A DNA stretch of 27,060 nucleotides, taken from positions 1 through 27,060 of the forward strand of contig URNI01000014.1 in the NCBI GenBank assembly GCA_900549135.1. Reading direction: 5' to 3'. The translations under genes were made by a program, and so were the position numbers. Positions 1-8,316 of the stretch are shown one piece after another. Within the stretch, counting starts at the first letter, position 1, and each line of letters starts with the position of its first letter. The stretch is from an uncultured Collinsella sp. (GTDB lineage: Bacteria; Actinomycetota; Coriobacteriia; Coriobacteriales; Coriobacteriaceae). The notes beneath the pieces were generated by a model that worked only from the letters and a program-made list of their open reading frames with translations, made no database searches and was not told the DNA's origin.

Positions 1-11
1 TTCTTTGGCGG

Positions 12-143
12 CTACTCGGCAAACGCATTACCGACGCTGTTGCCACCCACATACGCCTCGACCAGGGTAAGGTCGGGATTGAACACGACAAACTCGGCAT
101 CGCGGCCAGGCATAATGCTACCGCACTTGTCGTCGACATGAGC
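12..143 (-). pseudogene. Remnant of a second nagA (C-terminal 43 codons only)
   Basis: Read on the minus strand, this stretch encodes a clean open tail beginning AHVDDKCGSIMPGRDAEF and ending SVGNAFAE before a TAG stop. By hand alignment it matches the last 43 residues of the full NagA encoded at 2869-4038 at 34 of 43 positions. Upstream of the match the frame soon meets a TGA, and there is no start codon or ribosome-binding site. The similarity begins abruptly about 33 bases downstream of the lacC stop codon. The simplest reading is that a second, already diverged nagA was deleted or replaced, leaving only its 3' end. The remnant probably has no function. The left window edge hides what lies beyond it. 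Confidence 0.8.
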
Positions 144-176
144 TAGCAAGCGATGCCGGGGCCGTCACCCAAGCTC

Positions 177-1112
177 TTACAGCTCGGTCACGACAACGCC
201 GTTGTAGACCTCGTCCCAACGGTCCATGACTAGATGGCCGGTCATGGGATCCATGGCATTGAGCTTGCCGCAGGTGTTGGCGGTACGCAGCACCGTCTCG
301 TCGTCGGCGCCGGCAGCAATCGCATGTGCGAAGCCGGCAATGGTCGAATCGCCAGAGCCCGTTGCGTTAACGGCAGGGATATCGGGCGTCTTTGCGCGGA
401 ACGCACGGCCATTGTGGAAGCCAACGGAGCCGGCAGCGCCCATGGACACGACGACCCAGGGGATATCGGAGAAGCGGGCATCAGAGGCGAGCGCGGCGCG
501 GAGCTCGTCCACATCGTCGGTGGTAAAGCTCGTGCCCAGAAGGCCGTTGATCTCGGTCAGGTTAGGCTTGACCAACTCGGGCTTAATTTCGGACTTAAGG
601 GCGGCCTCGAGCGAAGCACCCGAGGTATCGAGCAGCACCTTGGCGCCGGCGTTCTCGGCAATGCCCGTGATCTTGGCATAGTAGTCCGCCTCGACACCGC
701 GGGGCAGAGAACCCGAAATGGTGACGACGTCGGCCTTGCCCGCAAGCTCAGTAAACTTGGCGGTAAAGGCATCGAGCTCCTCGGGGGCAATTGTCGGGCC
801 ACTCTCGAGCAGCTCAGTCTGGTTGCCGGCGTGGAGGATGTTGAGGCAAATGCGAGTCTCGCCCTTGATGGGCACAAAGTCGTTGTTAATACCGTTGGCG
901 TCCATGAGCTCAGCCATGTAGGCGCCCATGTGGCCGCCGAGCAGACCGGTTGCCACAACGTCGTTGCCCAGCTGACCCAGCACGCGGGCCACGTTGAGGC
1001 CCTTGCCGCCAGCGGTCTTTTCGGGCGTCACACGGTTAACGTCGTCGATAATGAGCTCATCGAGCTGATAGCGCGTATCGACAGACGGGTTCATCGTAAC
1101 GGTGAGGATCAT
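177..1112 (-). CDS. lacC: PfkB-family sugar-phosphate kinase, probable tagatose-6-phosphate kinase
   Basis: The 311-residue protein has the usual length of the LacC/FruK branch of the PfkB (ribokinase-fold) family. The first signature, GGKGLNVAR, is at residues 35-43. The ATP/anion-hole motif TGSGD is at 251-255, with Asp255 as the expected catalytic base. In the family these enzymes phosphorylate tagatose-6-phosphate or fructose-1-phosphate at the free hydroxyl, using ATP in the cytoplasm. Sequence alone does not separate the two substrates. The choice of tagatose-6-phosphate rests on the neighbouring agaS and nagA genes, which produce that sugar. The ATG start at 1112 follows an AAGGAG by eight bases. 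The gene lies 59 bases downstream of the mutarotase-like gene on the same strand, so the two are probably co-transcribed. The aldolase that would use its product is not in the window. Confidence 0.85.
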   Translation of the reverse strand: MILTVTMNPSVDTRYQLDELIIDDVNRVTPEKTAGGKGLNVARVLGQLGNDVVATGLLGGHMGAYMAELMDANGINNDFVPIKGETRICLNILHAGNQTELLESGPTIAPEELDAFTAKFTELAGKADVVTISGSLPRGVEADYYAKITGIAENAGAKVLLDTSGASLEAALKSEIKPELVKPNLTEINGLLGTSFTTDDVDELRAALASDARFSDIPWVVVSMGAAGSVGFHNGRAFRAKTPDIPAVNATGSGDSTIAGFAHAIAAGADDETVLRTANTCGKLNAMDPMTGHLVMDRWDEVYNGVVVTEL

Positions 1113-1171
1113 TTTTAGCTCCTTATCTCGCAGGCTCCTCGTGCCTCGCGATACGAGTCGACAAAACGGAA

Positions 1172-2053
1172 TTACAGAATCTCAATCGTGAACGAGCGCA
1201 CGACGGTCTCCTTGGGCTTGGCGACAAGGCAGCCGCGCTTATGCTCAAGCACGTCGTCCTCATCGGAGCAGGTCGAAAGGCCGCCCCAGGGCTCAACCGC
1301 CACAAAATCGCCCTCGGGCTTGCTCCACACAATGAGATATGGGAAGCCCTCAAAGCTCAGGCGGACGCCCTTGTCCTCGCCCTTTTTGGAAAGCGTGACC
1401 TGACGGCTCTCGAGCACGTCAAAGATGGTCTCCGCAAAATCGAAGAGCTCATGTGACAGAGGCAGCGTCTTTCCCACCATGGGGTTCTTGGAGCGATTGG
1501 TCACGTCAATCAAGCCAGTCGAGGGGACGGCGGTGCAGAGCTCCGCAGCCTCGTCTTTCTCAAAGCGCAACTCGTAGTCCGTATAGGCCTCGCCCTCATC
1601 GAGCGGACACCTAAAGCCGGGATGACCGCCAATAAAGAACGGCATGTCCTCGGTGCCCTCGTTGGTGACCTCGTAGGAAACGCGCACGGCAGCGTCCTCG
1701 AGCGTATAGCGAGCGACAAGCTTAAACGGGTACGGATAATCGCTCAGCAGCGCGGCGTTATTCTCCGAAGCCAGGCACATCACCAGCTCGTTTTCGCCTT
1801 GGCTCAGCAGCTTCCACTCCTGTTTGCGCGCAAACCCGTGGCGAGCGAGCTTTACATGATGCCCGGCAAACGTCATGGCGCTGTTGTCGCGCAAGCCTCC
1901 GCAAATCGGGAAGCAAATCGGTGCTTGGCCGGACCACACGGCGGGATCGCCCTGCCACAAGTACTCGCGACCTCCAGCCTCAATCGAGGTAAACGAACCA
2001 CCAGCCGTGGACACCTTAATAGAAATCGAATCGTTGGAGAGAGCGTATTCCAT
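1172..2053 (-). CDS. Aldose 1-epimerase-family protein (LacX-like)
   Basis: The 293-residue protein belongs to the galactose mutarotase-like superfamily. Visible features are the early PICFPICGG segment near residue 45, GGHPGF near residue 141 carrying a conserved active-site His, and a C-terminal AVEPWGG motif. LacX proteins accompany tagatose-6-phosphate pathways in Gram-positive bacteria. They are presumed to interconvert anomers of hexoses or hexose phosphates in the cytoplasm, though the exact substrate is unsettled. The ATG at 2053 is preceded by AAAGG at good spacing. The gene is divergent from the flavodoxin gene and lies just upstream of lacC, supporting a role in the amino-sugar/tagatose route. 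A general glucose-6-phosphate epimerase role remains possible. Confidence 0.8.
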   Translation of the reverse strand: MEYALSNDSISIKVSTAGGSFTSIEAGGREYLWQGDPAVWSGQAPICFPICGGLRDNSAMTFAGHHVKLARHGFARKQEWKLLSQGENELVMCLASENNAALLSDYPYPFKLVARYTLEDAAVRVSYEVTNEGTEDMPFFIGGHPGFRCPLDEGEAYTDYELRFEKDEAAELCTAVPSTGLIDVTNRSKNPMVGKTLPLSHELFDFAETIFDVLESRQVTLSKKGEDKGVRLSFEGFPYLIVWSKPEGDFVAVEPWGGLSTCSDEDDVLEHKRGCLVAKPKETVVRSFTIEIL

Positions 2054-2208
2054 TGCCCATCCTTTCGAACAACTGCTTTTGCTCGCAAGTACCTGTCTCG
2101 GCCCTGACCAAAGGACAAACCCGCACGTTCACCGATGCATCCGGTATCCCAGGCATGCAACGGGGCACCATACAAACATTGATGCAATTACAGCTGAAAG
2201 GCCTTCTT

Positions 2209-2793
2209 ATGCGAACCATCATCCTCTATGCCTCGCGCCACCACGGCAATACGAAAAAGCTCGTGGACGCCATCGTCGAGGCGCACCCCGAAATCGATAC
2301 CCTCGACGTCAAGGCGCTTGGCAAAAACGAGTACCCCGACCTGCACGAATACCATCTGATTGGCGTCGCCACGGGCATCTATTACTCCGAGATCGACAAG
2401 GACATGGCACGCGTGCTCACTAACGTGCTGCAGCCGCAGAACAAGGTGTTTGGCCTTATGACCTACGGTGGCAAAAACAAGTGGTACGGCAAGGATATCG
2501 ATGGCATCTGCCGCATGAGGCAGGCCATCTTTATGGGTGTCTACGGCTGCCCCGGCTTTGATACGTGGGGGCCGTTCAAACTCGCCGGCGGTGTCCAAAA
2601 GGGACACCCAACCGCTGAGGAAATTAAGGGCGCCGTCGACTTCTTCGACAAGATCGAAGACGAGTATGGCGACATCATCGTCGAAGAGTACGCCAAGCGC
2701 GAGAAGCGCCTAGCATACGAGAAGGAGCATCCTGCAGGAGGCCTGGTGGCCGGCGTTAAGCGCACGGCAAAGAAGATCGCTAACAAGCTGTAA
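2209..2793 (+). CDS. Flavodoxin-family protein
   Basis: The 194-residue protein opens with IILYASRHHGNTKKL, a phosphate-binding loop in the first strand-loop-helix of a flavodoxin fold that would hold FMN. A second loop (VFGLMTYGGKNKWYG) fits the flavin-ring-binding region. The C-terminal 40 residues are charged and end in a Lys/Arg-rich helix. The reading frame is open from 2053, but the ATG at 2209 is chosen because GAAAGG precedes it by seven bases and the flavodoxin core starts right after it. Such proteins shuttle electrons or act as FMN-dependent oxidoreductases; the partner is unknown. It is the only plus-strand gene inside an otherwise minus-strand sugar locus, and it has its own terminator. 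Confidence 0.8.
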   Translation: MRTIILYASRHHGNTKKLVDAIVEAHPEIDTLDVKALGKNEYPDLHEYHLIGVATGIYYSEIDKDMARVLTNVLQPQNKVFGLMTYGGKNKWYGKDIDGICRMRQAIFMGVYGCPGFDTWGPFKLAGGVQKGHPTAEEIKGAVDFFDKIEDEYGDIIVEEYAKREKRLAYEKEHPAGGLVAGVKRTAKKIANKL

Positions 2794-2824
2794 CTGTGAA
2801 GGTACTTTTGAGCGTTTAACCCAT

Positions 2825-2863
2825 ACGGCGGGTCCGAGCAGATTCGGGCCCGCCGTCTTTTTC
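2825..2863 (+). terminator. Rho-independent terminator after the flavodoxin gene
   Basis: A 13-bp stem (one G-T pair) with the six-base loop GCAGAT is followed by CTTTTTC. It lies 32 bases after the flavodoxin stop and just before the convergent nagA stop. The T-run is on the plus strand only. Confidence 0.85.
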
Positions 2864-2868
2864 TATCG

Positions 2869-4038
2869 TTACTCGGTAAAGGCGTTGCCGACGCTCTGGC
2901 CGCCAACATACGTCTCGACGAGGGTGAGCTCATGGTCGAACACGACAAAGTCGGCGTCGCGACCCGGCATGATGCTGCCGCACTTATCCTCGATGTGCGC
3001 AGAGCGAGCCGGCACCTCGGTTGCCATACGAATGGCGATATCGGCGCTGGCGATGCCCCAGTCGACAACGTTCTTGACGCCCTGGGCAAGCGTGAGCACA
3101 GAGCCGGCAATGCTCTTGCCATCGGCGAGCCAGCACAGGTTGTCCTTCATGATGACGTCCATGCCGCCACTGGTGTAGCTGCCCTCGGGCATGCCGCCGC
3201 AGCCAAGGCAGTCGGTGATGAGCACCGTGTGCTGCCAGCCCTTTGCCTGCAGCAGCGCCTTGATGGCAGCAGGGTTTACGTGTTTGCCGTCACAGATGAT
3301 CTCGGCGTAGGTCTCGGGCGTGGACATAGCGGCGCCCACGACACCGGGCTCACGGTGATGCAGACCGCGCTGGCCGTTATAGGTATGCGTAAAGCAGCTG
3401 GCGCCGGCGTTGATGGCGGCGATGCACTCATCGTAGGTGGCGTCGGAGTGGCCAATGCAGGTCACGACGCCCTTTGCGCTCAGAGCCGCGGCGTAGGCGG
3501 CGGCGCCGTCGCGCTCGGCCGCCATGGCGCTCTTGACGATGCGACCGCCCGCGGCCTCCTGCCACTGATCAAAGATCTCCTCGGAGGGATCGATAAGATA
3601 AGCGGGGTTCTGCGCACCCACGTGCTTCATGGTAAAGAAGGGGCCCTCCAGGTAGATGCCCTGAATGCGTGCACCGCAGAAGTCGGGGCCGCGGCCCTCG
3701 TCGGCCTGGGCGATGGCGGCGCAGGCGTCCTTGATCTGCTCGACGCCATCGGTGAACGTCGTGGGCAGCCAGCTGGTGGTGCCGCGACGGGCGAGCTCGG
3801 TCGAGCTGATATCGATGCCCTCGGGATCGCCATCGGTAGTCGAGTGGTTGTAGAAGCCGTGGATGTGAGTGTCGACCATGCCCGGTGCGATCCACGACCC
3901 CGTGTAGTCCCTGATCTCGCAGGAGGGCTCGTCGGCCTGCCAGGCGCCAAAGACGCCGTCCTCGACCATGAGATAGCCGCCCAGCTGCGGGCCTGCCGGC
4001 AAGAAGAACTTGTCGGCCTTAATTGCGTACGTGCTCAT
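2869..4038 (-). CDS. nagA: N-acetylglucosamine/galactosamine-6-phosphate deacetylase
   Basis: The 389-residue amidohydrolase has the expected NagA layout. The metal-binding HIHGF motif follows GMVDT near residue 62, the EGPFF glutamate is near residue 132, GHS and FTHTYNG carry further metal and substrate histidines, and ITDCLGCGG carries the catalytic Asp. In the family the enzyme removes acetate from GlcNAc-6-P or GalNAc-6-P in the cytoplasm. Here GalNAc-6-P is the likelier substrate because agaS and lacC are neighbours. The start is set at the ATG at 4038, five bases after AAGGAG; a GTG two codons upstream overlaps that site and is less likely. A strong terminator separates it from agaS, so it needs its own promoter or read-through. 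Confidence 0.92.
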   Translation of the reverse strand: MSTYAIKADKFFLPAGPQLGGYLMVEDGVFGAWQADEPSCEIRDYTGSWIAPGMVDTHIHGFYNHSTTDGDPEGIDISSTELARRGTTSWLPTTFTDGVEQIKDACAAIAQADEGRGPDFCGARIQGIYLEGPFFTMKHVGAQNPAYLIDPSEEIFDQWQEAAGGRIVKSAMAAERDGAAAYAAALSAKGVVTCIGHSDATYDECIAAINAGASCFTHTYNGQRGLHHREPGVVGAAMSTPETYAEIICDGKHVNPAAIKALLQAKGWQHTVLITDCLGCGGMPEGSYTSGGMDVIMKDNLCWLADGKSIAGSVLTLAQGVKNVVDWGIASADIAIRMATEVPARSAHIEDKCGSIMPGRDADFVVFDHELTLVETYVGGQSVGNAFTE

Positions 4039-4095
4039 ATGCACTCCTTGCTTCTAAAGCAGTTGACTGTGGTGATGCTTATACACAGCTCACGT

Positions 4096-4137
4096 AAAAC
4101 AAAAAGCGCCCGCCCGCCGTTATGAGCGGACGGGCGC
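4096..4137 (-). terminator. Rho-independent terminator after agaS
   Basis: On the minus strand a 12-bp GC stem with one G-T pair and an eight-base loop is followed by TTTTTGTTTT. It starts about 20 bases past the agaS stop and separates agaS from nagA. Confidence 0.88.
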
Positions 4138-4155
4138 CCTTGCAGGGGGACGCGA

Positions 4156-5322
4156 TTAAGCGGTGAAGGGGTGAATCGTCACGCCCTTAACCACGCGGTT
4201 AACCGTGCCGGTGGGGCTCGGCGTATCGGGCGTGTTGCCCACGCGCACGGAGTTGAGCAGGCTGATAGCCTGGGCAAACATTACGAACGGCAGAGCAAGG
4301 TAGCCCTCGGGAAGCGCCTCGTAGCCCTTAAAGGTGAAGGACTCACCCTCATAGACGGTGGCACCTTCCTGCTGAACAGCGACGGTGTGCTGAGCGATAT
4401 CGTCGCCACCGATCTCGTTGAGAATGTCGATGTCATACTGACGGGTGTAAGCGTCGTTGTTGACGAACACGAAGACGAGCGTCTTATCGTCGACGAAGGA
4501 CTTAGGTCCGTGACGATAGCCCATGGAGGTGTCGTAAGAAGTAGCGACCAGACCGTGAGCAAGCTCGAGGATCTTGAGCTGGCTCTCCTGGGCAAGGCCA
4601 CCGAAGGAGCCAGAACCCAAGTAGGTCACGCGGTTGAAGTCGCCAGCCAGGTAATCGGCGATCTCAGGCTCACGAGAGATGACCTCCTCGCCCATCTTGG
4701 CAATCGTCTCGACCCACTCGGCCTTCTGCTCGTCAGAGGCCGTATCGAAAATAAGGGTAGAGAGCAGGGTCATGCAGGAATAAGAACCGGTCATGGCGAA
4801 GCCCTTGTCGTTGGCACGCGGGATGAGCAGCGTCAGCGCATTGGGATCATCGGCGGACTCGACGGCGAGCTTGCCCTCGGGAGCGCAGGTGATGTTGAGG
4901 AACTTGACGTTGTGGACGAGCTCCTTGGCAACGGCAACGGCGGCAAGGCTCTCGGGGCTATTGCCAGAGCGGGCAAAGGAAACCACGAGCGTGGGATCCT
5001 CGGCGCGCAGGAAGTCACGCGGGGCGCTCACGATGTCGGTCGTGGCGATGGGCTTAAAGTCGTAAAGATCAGTGTTGCCAGCGTGACGCAGGTACGGGGC
5101 GCAGGTATCGCCAACGTAGTCGGACGTACCGGCACCGGTAAAGACAACAGACAGACGACCCTCGCCCATAGCGCGAGCCTCGGCCAGGAAGGCCTCGATG
5201 GCCTCCTTGTTCTCGCGATAGATGTTGAGCGTATCACGCCAAAGCTCGGGCTGCTGAGCAATCTCGGCCGTGGTGATCTGGGCGCCGAGCTCGGTGAGCT
5301 CCTCGACACTCTTCTCGAACAT
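4156..5322 (-). CDS. agaS: Galactosamine-6-phosphate deaminase/isomerase (SIS domain)
   Basis: The 388-residue protein carries two sugar-isomerase (SIS) domains. The first phosphate-sugar-binding loop, FTGAGTSDYVGD, starts at residue 61, and VSFARSGNSPES is at about 114-125. The second SIS domain contains YLGSGSFGGLAQES near residues 230-245. Length and motifs fit AgaS, which in Escherichia coli converts galactosamine-6-phosphate to tagatose-6-phosphate and ammonia. It would take the NagA product and feed the LacC kinase. The ATG at 5322 lies next to a promoter with a consensus -10 box and an inverted-repeat operator shared with the PTS operon. A GlmS-like or glucosamine-6-phosphate role is less likely given lacC and the PTS type. 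Confidence 0.9.
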   Translation of the reverse strand: MFEKSVEELTELGAQITTAEIAQQPELWRDTLNIYRENKEAIEAFLAEARAMGEGRLSVVFTGAGTSDYVGDTCAPYLRHAGNTDLYDFKPIATTDIVSAPRDFLRAEDPTLVVSFARSGNSPESLAAVAVAKELVHNVKFLNITCAPEGKLAVESADDPNALTLLIPRANDKGFAMTGSYSCMTLLSTLIFDTASDEQKAEWVETIAKMGEEVISREPEIADYLAGDFNRVTYLGSGSFGGLAQESQLKILELAHGLVATSYDTSMGYRHGPKSFVDDKTLVFVFVNNDAYTRQYDIDILNEIGGDDIAQHTVAVQQEGATVYEGESFTFKGYEALPEGYLALPFVMFAQAISLLNSVRVGNTPDTPSPTGTVNRVVKGVTIHPFTA

Positions 5323-5361
5323 TTCTAATACCTCTCTCTAGAAGTAAACCTCTGACGTGCA

Positions 5362-5367
5362 ATTATA
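5362..5367 (-). promoter_or_regulatory. -10 box of the agaS promoter
   Basis: A perfect TATAAT on the minus strand lies 40 bases upstream of the agaS start. The -35 region at 17-bp spacing is poor (CTACCA) and falls inside the adjacent operator, which fits a promoter blocked by repressor binding. Confidence 0.65.
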
Positions 5368-5383
5368 CACTTCGGTTGGTTAT

Positions 5384-5397
5384 CTGGTAGTAACCAG
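5384..5397. promoter_or_regulatory. Predicted AgaR operator upstream of agaS
   Basis: CTGGT-AGTA-ACCAG is a perfect 5-4-5 inverted repeat. It overlaps the -35 position of the agaS promoter and lies 40 bases from the agaR stop. A nearly identical 14-mer (one terminal base different) occurs upstream of the PTS operon at 9677-9690. HutC-type GntR regulators of amino-sugar genes, such as NagR and DasR, are known to bind similar TGGT-ACCA palindromes. Confidence 0.75.
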
Positions 5398-5436
5398 TTG
5401 ACTGCAAAGAATCAACACAACGAAACAGGCGCATCA

Positions 5437-6168
5437 CTAATCGGTGCGCTGGTGATAAACCTTGTACTTAAACTGGTCGGCACGAGCAACCGAGAGCGTA
5501 TACTCCACGACCTCGTTTGACTCGTTATACGTGGTTCTGATCAAATCGAGCACAGGCGAGCCCTCGACAATTCCCAAAAGGTGGGCATCGGTGGGACGGG
5601 CTATGCTCGCATAGAACTCCTCTTCGGCAACACGTATCTTTTGCTGAAAGTCTTGCTCAATCACATCGTAAAGCGGCTTACGCTCCAGCAGCGGTCGCTT
5701 TAGGGACAGAAATTGACGAACCGGTAGATAGCTACGTTCGACCATCATGGGCATATTGTCGGCGGAACGAAGGCGCTTGAGCTTAAAGATACGGTCGCCG
5801 ATGCGACACCCCATATGCTCGGCCAGATTCTTATCGGCCTCCATCTCGCAAAACTCGAGAATCGAGGTCTCTGGATCGCGACCCATCGCCCGCATTTGCT
5901 CGGTAAAGCTGTAGGACTGCGTAAGATTGGTTGCCTTTGCCGAACGGTCGGTCACAAAGGTGCCGCGACCGTGCTGCCGAACCACCAGTCCCAAGCGTTC
6001 CAGCTCTTGTAGAGCTAGGCGTACTGTGGTGCGCGAGAGACCATAGCGCTCCGAAAGTTCGCGCTCGGAAGGAATCATGTCACCGGCATGATATTCATGG
6101 TCAATCTTTTCGGTCAGAATATCGACCAGCTGATCGTAAAGGGGCTGTTTGCGCGCTCCGATCGCCAT
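5437..6168 (-). CDS. agaR: GntR/HutC-family transcriptional regulator of the amino-sugar locus
   Basis: The 243-residue protein has an N-terminal winged helix-turn-helix (residues about 8-75, with RELSERYGLSRTTVRLALQ as the recognition region) and a C-terminal UTRA effector domain. UTRA domains of this group bind phosphorylated sugars, so the inducer is probably an amino-sugar phosphate of the pathway. The ATG at 6168 follows AAGGGAGG. The gene lies between the PTS operon and agaS, the two units carrying the shared CTGGT-AGTA-ACCAG site, which makes it the likely DNA-binding partner. No copy of the site is evident at its own promoter. The agaR symbol describes its role; in Escherichia coli AgaR is a DeoR-family protein, so this is a functional analogue and not an orthologue. 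Confidence 0.85.
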   Translation of the reverse strand: MAIGARKQPLYDQLVDILTEKIDHEYHAGDMIPSERELSERYGLSRTTVRLALQELERLGLVVRQHGRGTFVTDRSAKATNLTQSYSFTEQMRAMGRDPETSILEFCEMEADKNLAEHMGCRIGDRIFKLKRLRSADNMPMMVERSYLPVRQFLSLKRPLLERKPLYDVIEQDFQQKIRVAEEEFYASIARPTDAHLLGIVEGSPVLDLIRTTYNESNEVVEYTLSVARADQFKYKVYHQRTD

Positions 6169-6217
6169 CCTATCCTCCCTTTTGCTCGAATTCGGCTAAC
6201 TACCTAGGGTGTTAAGC

Positions 6218-6247
6218 ATTATCGGTCTGCAACACCCGACTCATCAA
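6218..6247 (-). promoter_or_regulatory. Candidate agaR promoter
   Basis: Minus-strand GATAAT (6223-6218) is preceded by TTGATG (6247-6242) with an 18-bp spacer, about 50 bases upstream of the agaR start. Each box misses the consensus slightly. It sits directly after the PTS terminator. Confidence 0.45.
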
Positions 6248-6287
6248 GAAAACAAAAGCCGCGCGCTCTTTCGAGCACGCGGCTTTT
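6248..6287 (-). terminator. Rho-independent terminator after the PTS operon
   Basis: A 15-bp stem with one G-T pair is closed by a GAAA tetraloop on the minus strand and followed by TTTTGTTTTC. It lies about 65 bases past the IID stop and insulates agaR from the PTS operon. Confidence 0.9.
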
Positions 6288-6353
6288 AACATACACATGG
6301 CTTAAGGGGTCGGGGTATGAGCCGCGTAGGGACACACCCCTCAAGCTAGAGCC

Positions 6354-7436
6354 TTACCAGATGCTCGGCCAGAGACCAAGCGGGCCAGCGCCCAGGATGC
6401 CAAGGACGAAGAGCAGCAGAATGCCCTTGGTCGGGGTCCAGCTGTGCTTAGCGAACATGTAGTAAAGCAGCAGCGTAAGCATAAGCGGGACGAGCTTCGG
6501 GACGATGGTGTTGAGGGTATCGGCAACAGAGAAGTTGACCGGATCCTCGGTGACGGTGCCGTAGGTAACGGACTCCATGCCGTTGCCCAGATCGGTGACG
6601 CCGCACTCGACAGCGTTGCCGTCGGCATCGGAAGCGGTGAGGGCGTTGCCGTCCTCATCGGTCATGGCGATGGTACCGGCCTCAGCGGTCTCGGTATCGA
6701 TACCCTCCATACCGGTGAAGTTCTCGGCCTCCTTCTCGGAGACGATCACGGTAGTAGCGGAGAGGCCACGGGTGGTGCCGTTGGGGATCTGGAGGTTGAT
6801 CTGGGTGCCACCCATGGTGACGACCAGGCAACCGACGACGAAGACGCCCATGATGGAAGCGGCACGCGTGAAGGCCTGCATGTTGGCGGTCAGAGCGTCA
6901 ATAGCGCTGGTGCCAAGCTTGTAGGACCAGTTCATGAGCCAGAAGCGCAGAGCGAACTGGACGACGTTGAAGATCACCAGGAAGATGATCGGTGCAGCGG
7001 CGTTGCCGTTGATGGCCATGTTAGAAGTGATGCCGGCCGTGATAGGCACAAGCGTCAGCCAGAACAGGGCGTCACCGATACCACCGAGCGGGCCCATTGC
7101 GGCGACGCGGACGGCGCGGATCGTGGGGATGTCAACCTTGTTCTGCTCGAGCGAAAGCACGATGCCCATAACAAAGGTGACAAGGAACGGGTGGGTGTTG
7201 AAGAACTCCAGGTTGTGGCTCATGGAAGCCGCGAGGTCGTTCTTGTTGGTGTGGATCTTCTCCAGACCGGGGATGATGGAGTAAAGCCAGCCAGCGGCCT
7301 GCATGCGCTCGTAGTTGAACGATGCCTGCAGGAAGCAGGAGCGCCAAGCCATCTTGTTGAGGGTCTTCTGGTCGAGCTGCGGAGCAGGAGTGAGATCCTC
7401 GTAGTGCTCCGGGATCACATACTCATTAGATGCCAT
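6354..7436 (-). CDS. PTS mannose-family IID membrane component, with an enlarged soluble insert
   Basis: The 360-residue protein is IID of a mannose/fructose/sorbose-family PTS permease, which forms the membrane channel with IIC. The N-terminal region (MAWRSCFLQASFNYERMQAAG, GLEKI, GPLGGIGDALFW near 115-126) and the C-terminal hydrophobic segments (about 305-360) are typical. Known IIDs are about 270-285 residues long. Here residues about 212-303 form an acidic, Gly/Asp/Thr-rich insert between the last two membrane regions, where relatives usually have only a short linker. The ATG at 7436 is chosen because it overlaps the IIC stop by 11 bases and GGAGG lies 11 bases upstream; an upstream extension would lie inside IIC. 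It is the last gene of the operon. N-acetylgalactosamine specificity is inferred from neighbours. Confidence 0.88.
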   Translation of the reverse strand: MASNEYVIPEHYEDLTPAPQLDQKTLNKMAWRSCFLQASFNYERMQAAGWLYSIIPGLEKIHTNKNDLAASMSHNLEFFNTHPFLVTFVMGIVLSLEQNKVDIPTIRAVRVAAMGPLGGIGDALFWLTLVPITAGITSNMAINGNAAAPIIFLVIFNVVQFALRFWLMNWSYKLGTSAIDALTANMQAFTRAASIMGVFVVGCLVVTMGGTQINLQIPNGTTRGLSATTVIVSEKEAENFTGMEGIDTETAEAGTIAMTDEDGNALTASDADGNAVECGVTDLGNGMESVTYGTVTEDPVNFSVADTLNTIVPKLVPLMLTLLLYYMFAKHSWTPTKGILLLFVLGILGAGPLGLWPSIW

Positions 7437-8226
7437 CTTCGAAGTCACCTCCGTCAGAAACAGCTGCACCCTTCAGCTCGGTCTGCTGCTGGAAGTCCCA
7501 GAAAGCGATGCCGAAGCCGATGAGAGCGAGGATGAGCAGAGCAGGGGTTGCCAGCGAATCGTTGGCAACGGTGATGAGCGCGAGGCCAAAGCCCATGAGG
7601 AAGAAGCCCCACATATCGCGGTTCATCATAACCTTGAGCAGGACGGCGAAGCCGACGAAGCGCATCATGCCGCCTGCAGCGGAGAGACCGGTCTGCAGCC
7701 AAGTCGGGATGGCAGAAGCGATGGTCTGACCGATGGTAGCGCCAGCGATGAAGAACAGGGTGACGACGACAGCGAAGATCAGGCCGAGCAGAGCCATGGC
7801 GAAGTAGTTCAGGCGCTCGATGCCCTTGGTGTCCGCGTTGTGAGCCATGTTATCGGCCGTGGACATAAGCGGGGACATAAGCGTGAAGACCAGGGTAACG
7901 CCAAGCTGGCCAAGCAGAGCGAACGGAATGGCGAGGCCGACTGCCGCGTTGGGCTCGAGGCCCGTGGCGATAGCGAGAATGGCTGCCATGATGCCGCCGA
8001 TGACGGCGTTAGGCGGCTGAGCGCCTCCGATCGGCATGTTGCCGATCGTCATGAGCTGATAGGTACCACCCACGAGAAGACCGGTGTTGAGGTCGCCAAG
8101 GATAAGACCGATGACGGCGCCGGTGACGATGGGCTGATAGAGAGACTCGAGGAAGTCAAACTGGTCGATTGCCGCGATGAACGTGACGACGAAGACCAGA
8201 GCGATCTGGATGATCGAGTATTCCAT
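7426..8226 (-). CDS. PTS mannose-family IIC membrane component
   Basis: The 266-residue protein is strongly hydrophobic, with the IIC-characteristic GDLNTGLLVGGTYQL and GGAQPPNAVIGG stretches at about residues 44-80. In this PTS family IIC carries the main sugar-binding and translocation site and works with IID. The last 20 residues form a short polar cytoplasmic tail. Its end overlaps the start of the IID gene by 11 bases, indicating translational coupling. The nearest relatives by context are AgaW/AgaC-type permeases for N-acetylgalactosamine or galactosamine, although mannose or other hexoses cannot be ruled out from sequence. Confidence 0.88.
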   Translation of the reverse strand: MEYSIIQIALVFVVTFIAAIDQFDFLESLYQPIVTGAVIGLILGDLNTGLLVGGTYQLMTIGNMPIGGAQPPNAVIGGIMAAILAIATGLEPNAAVGLAIPFALLGQLGVTLVFTLMSPLMSTADNMAHNADTKGIERLNYFAMALLGLIFAVVVTLFFIAGATIGQTIASAIPTWLQTGLSAAGGMMRFVGFAVLLKVMMNRDMWGFFLMGFGLALITVANDSLATPALLILALIGFGIAFWDFQQQTELKGAAVSDGGDFEDGI

Positions 8227-8316
8227 CTTGCTCCTCCTTTCAAAATGTATGTACGCACTTTGGATTTCACGTACAGAACGTCAGGGTTTCACTCCTGACA
8301 ACGTTGATCACGAGGA

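Noticed and set aside
2932..4125. Long plus-strand open frame (397 codons) opposite nagA
   Set aside because: It is the mirror of a clear amidohydrolase gene; GC-rich codon use in the true gene keeps the opposite frame open.
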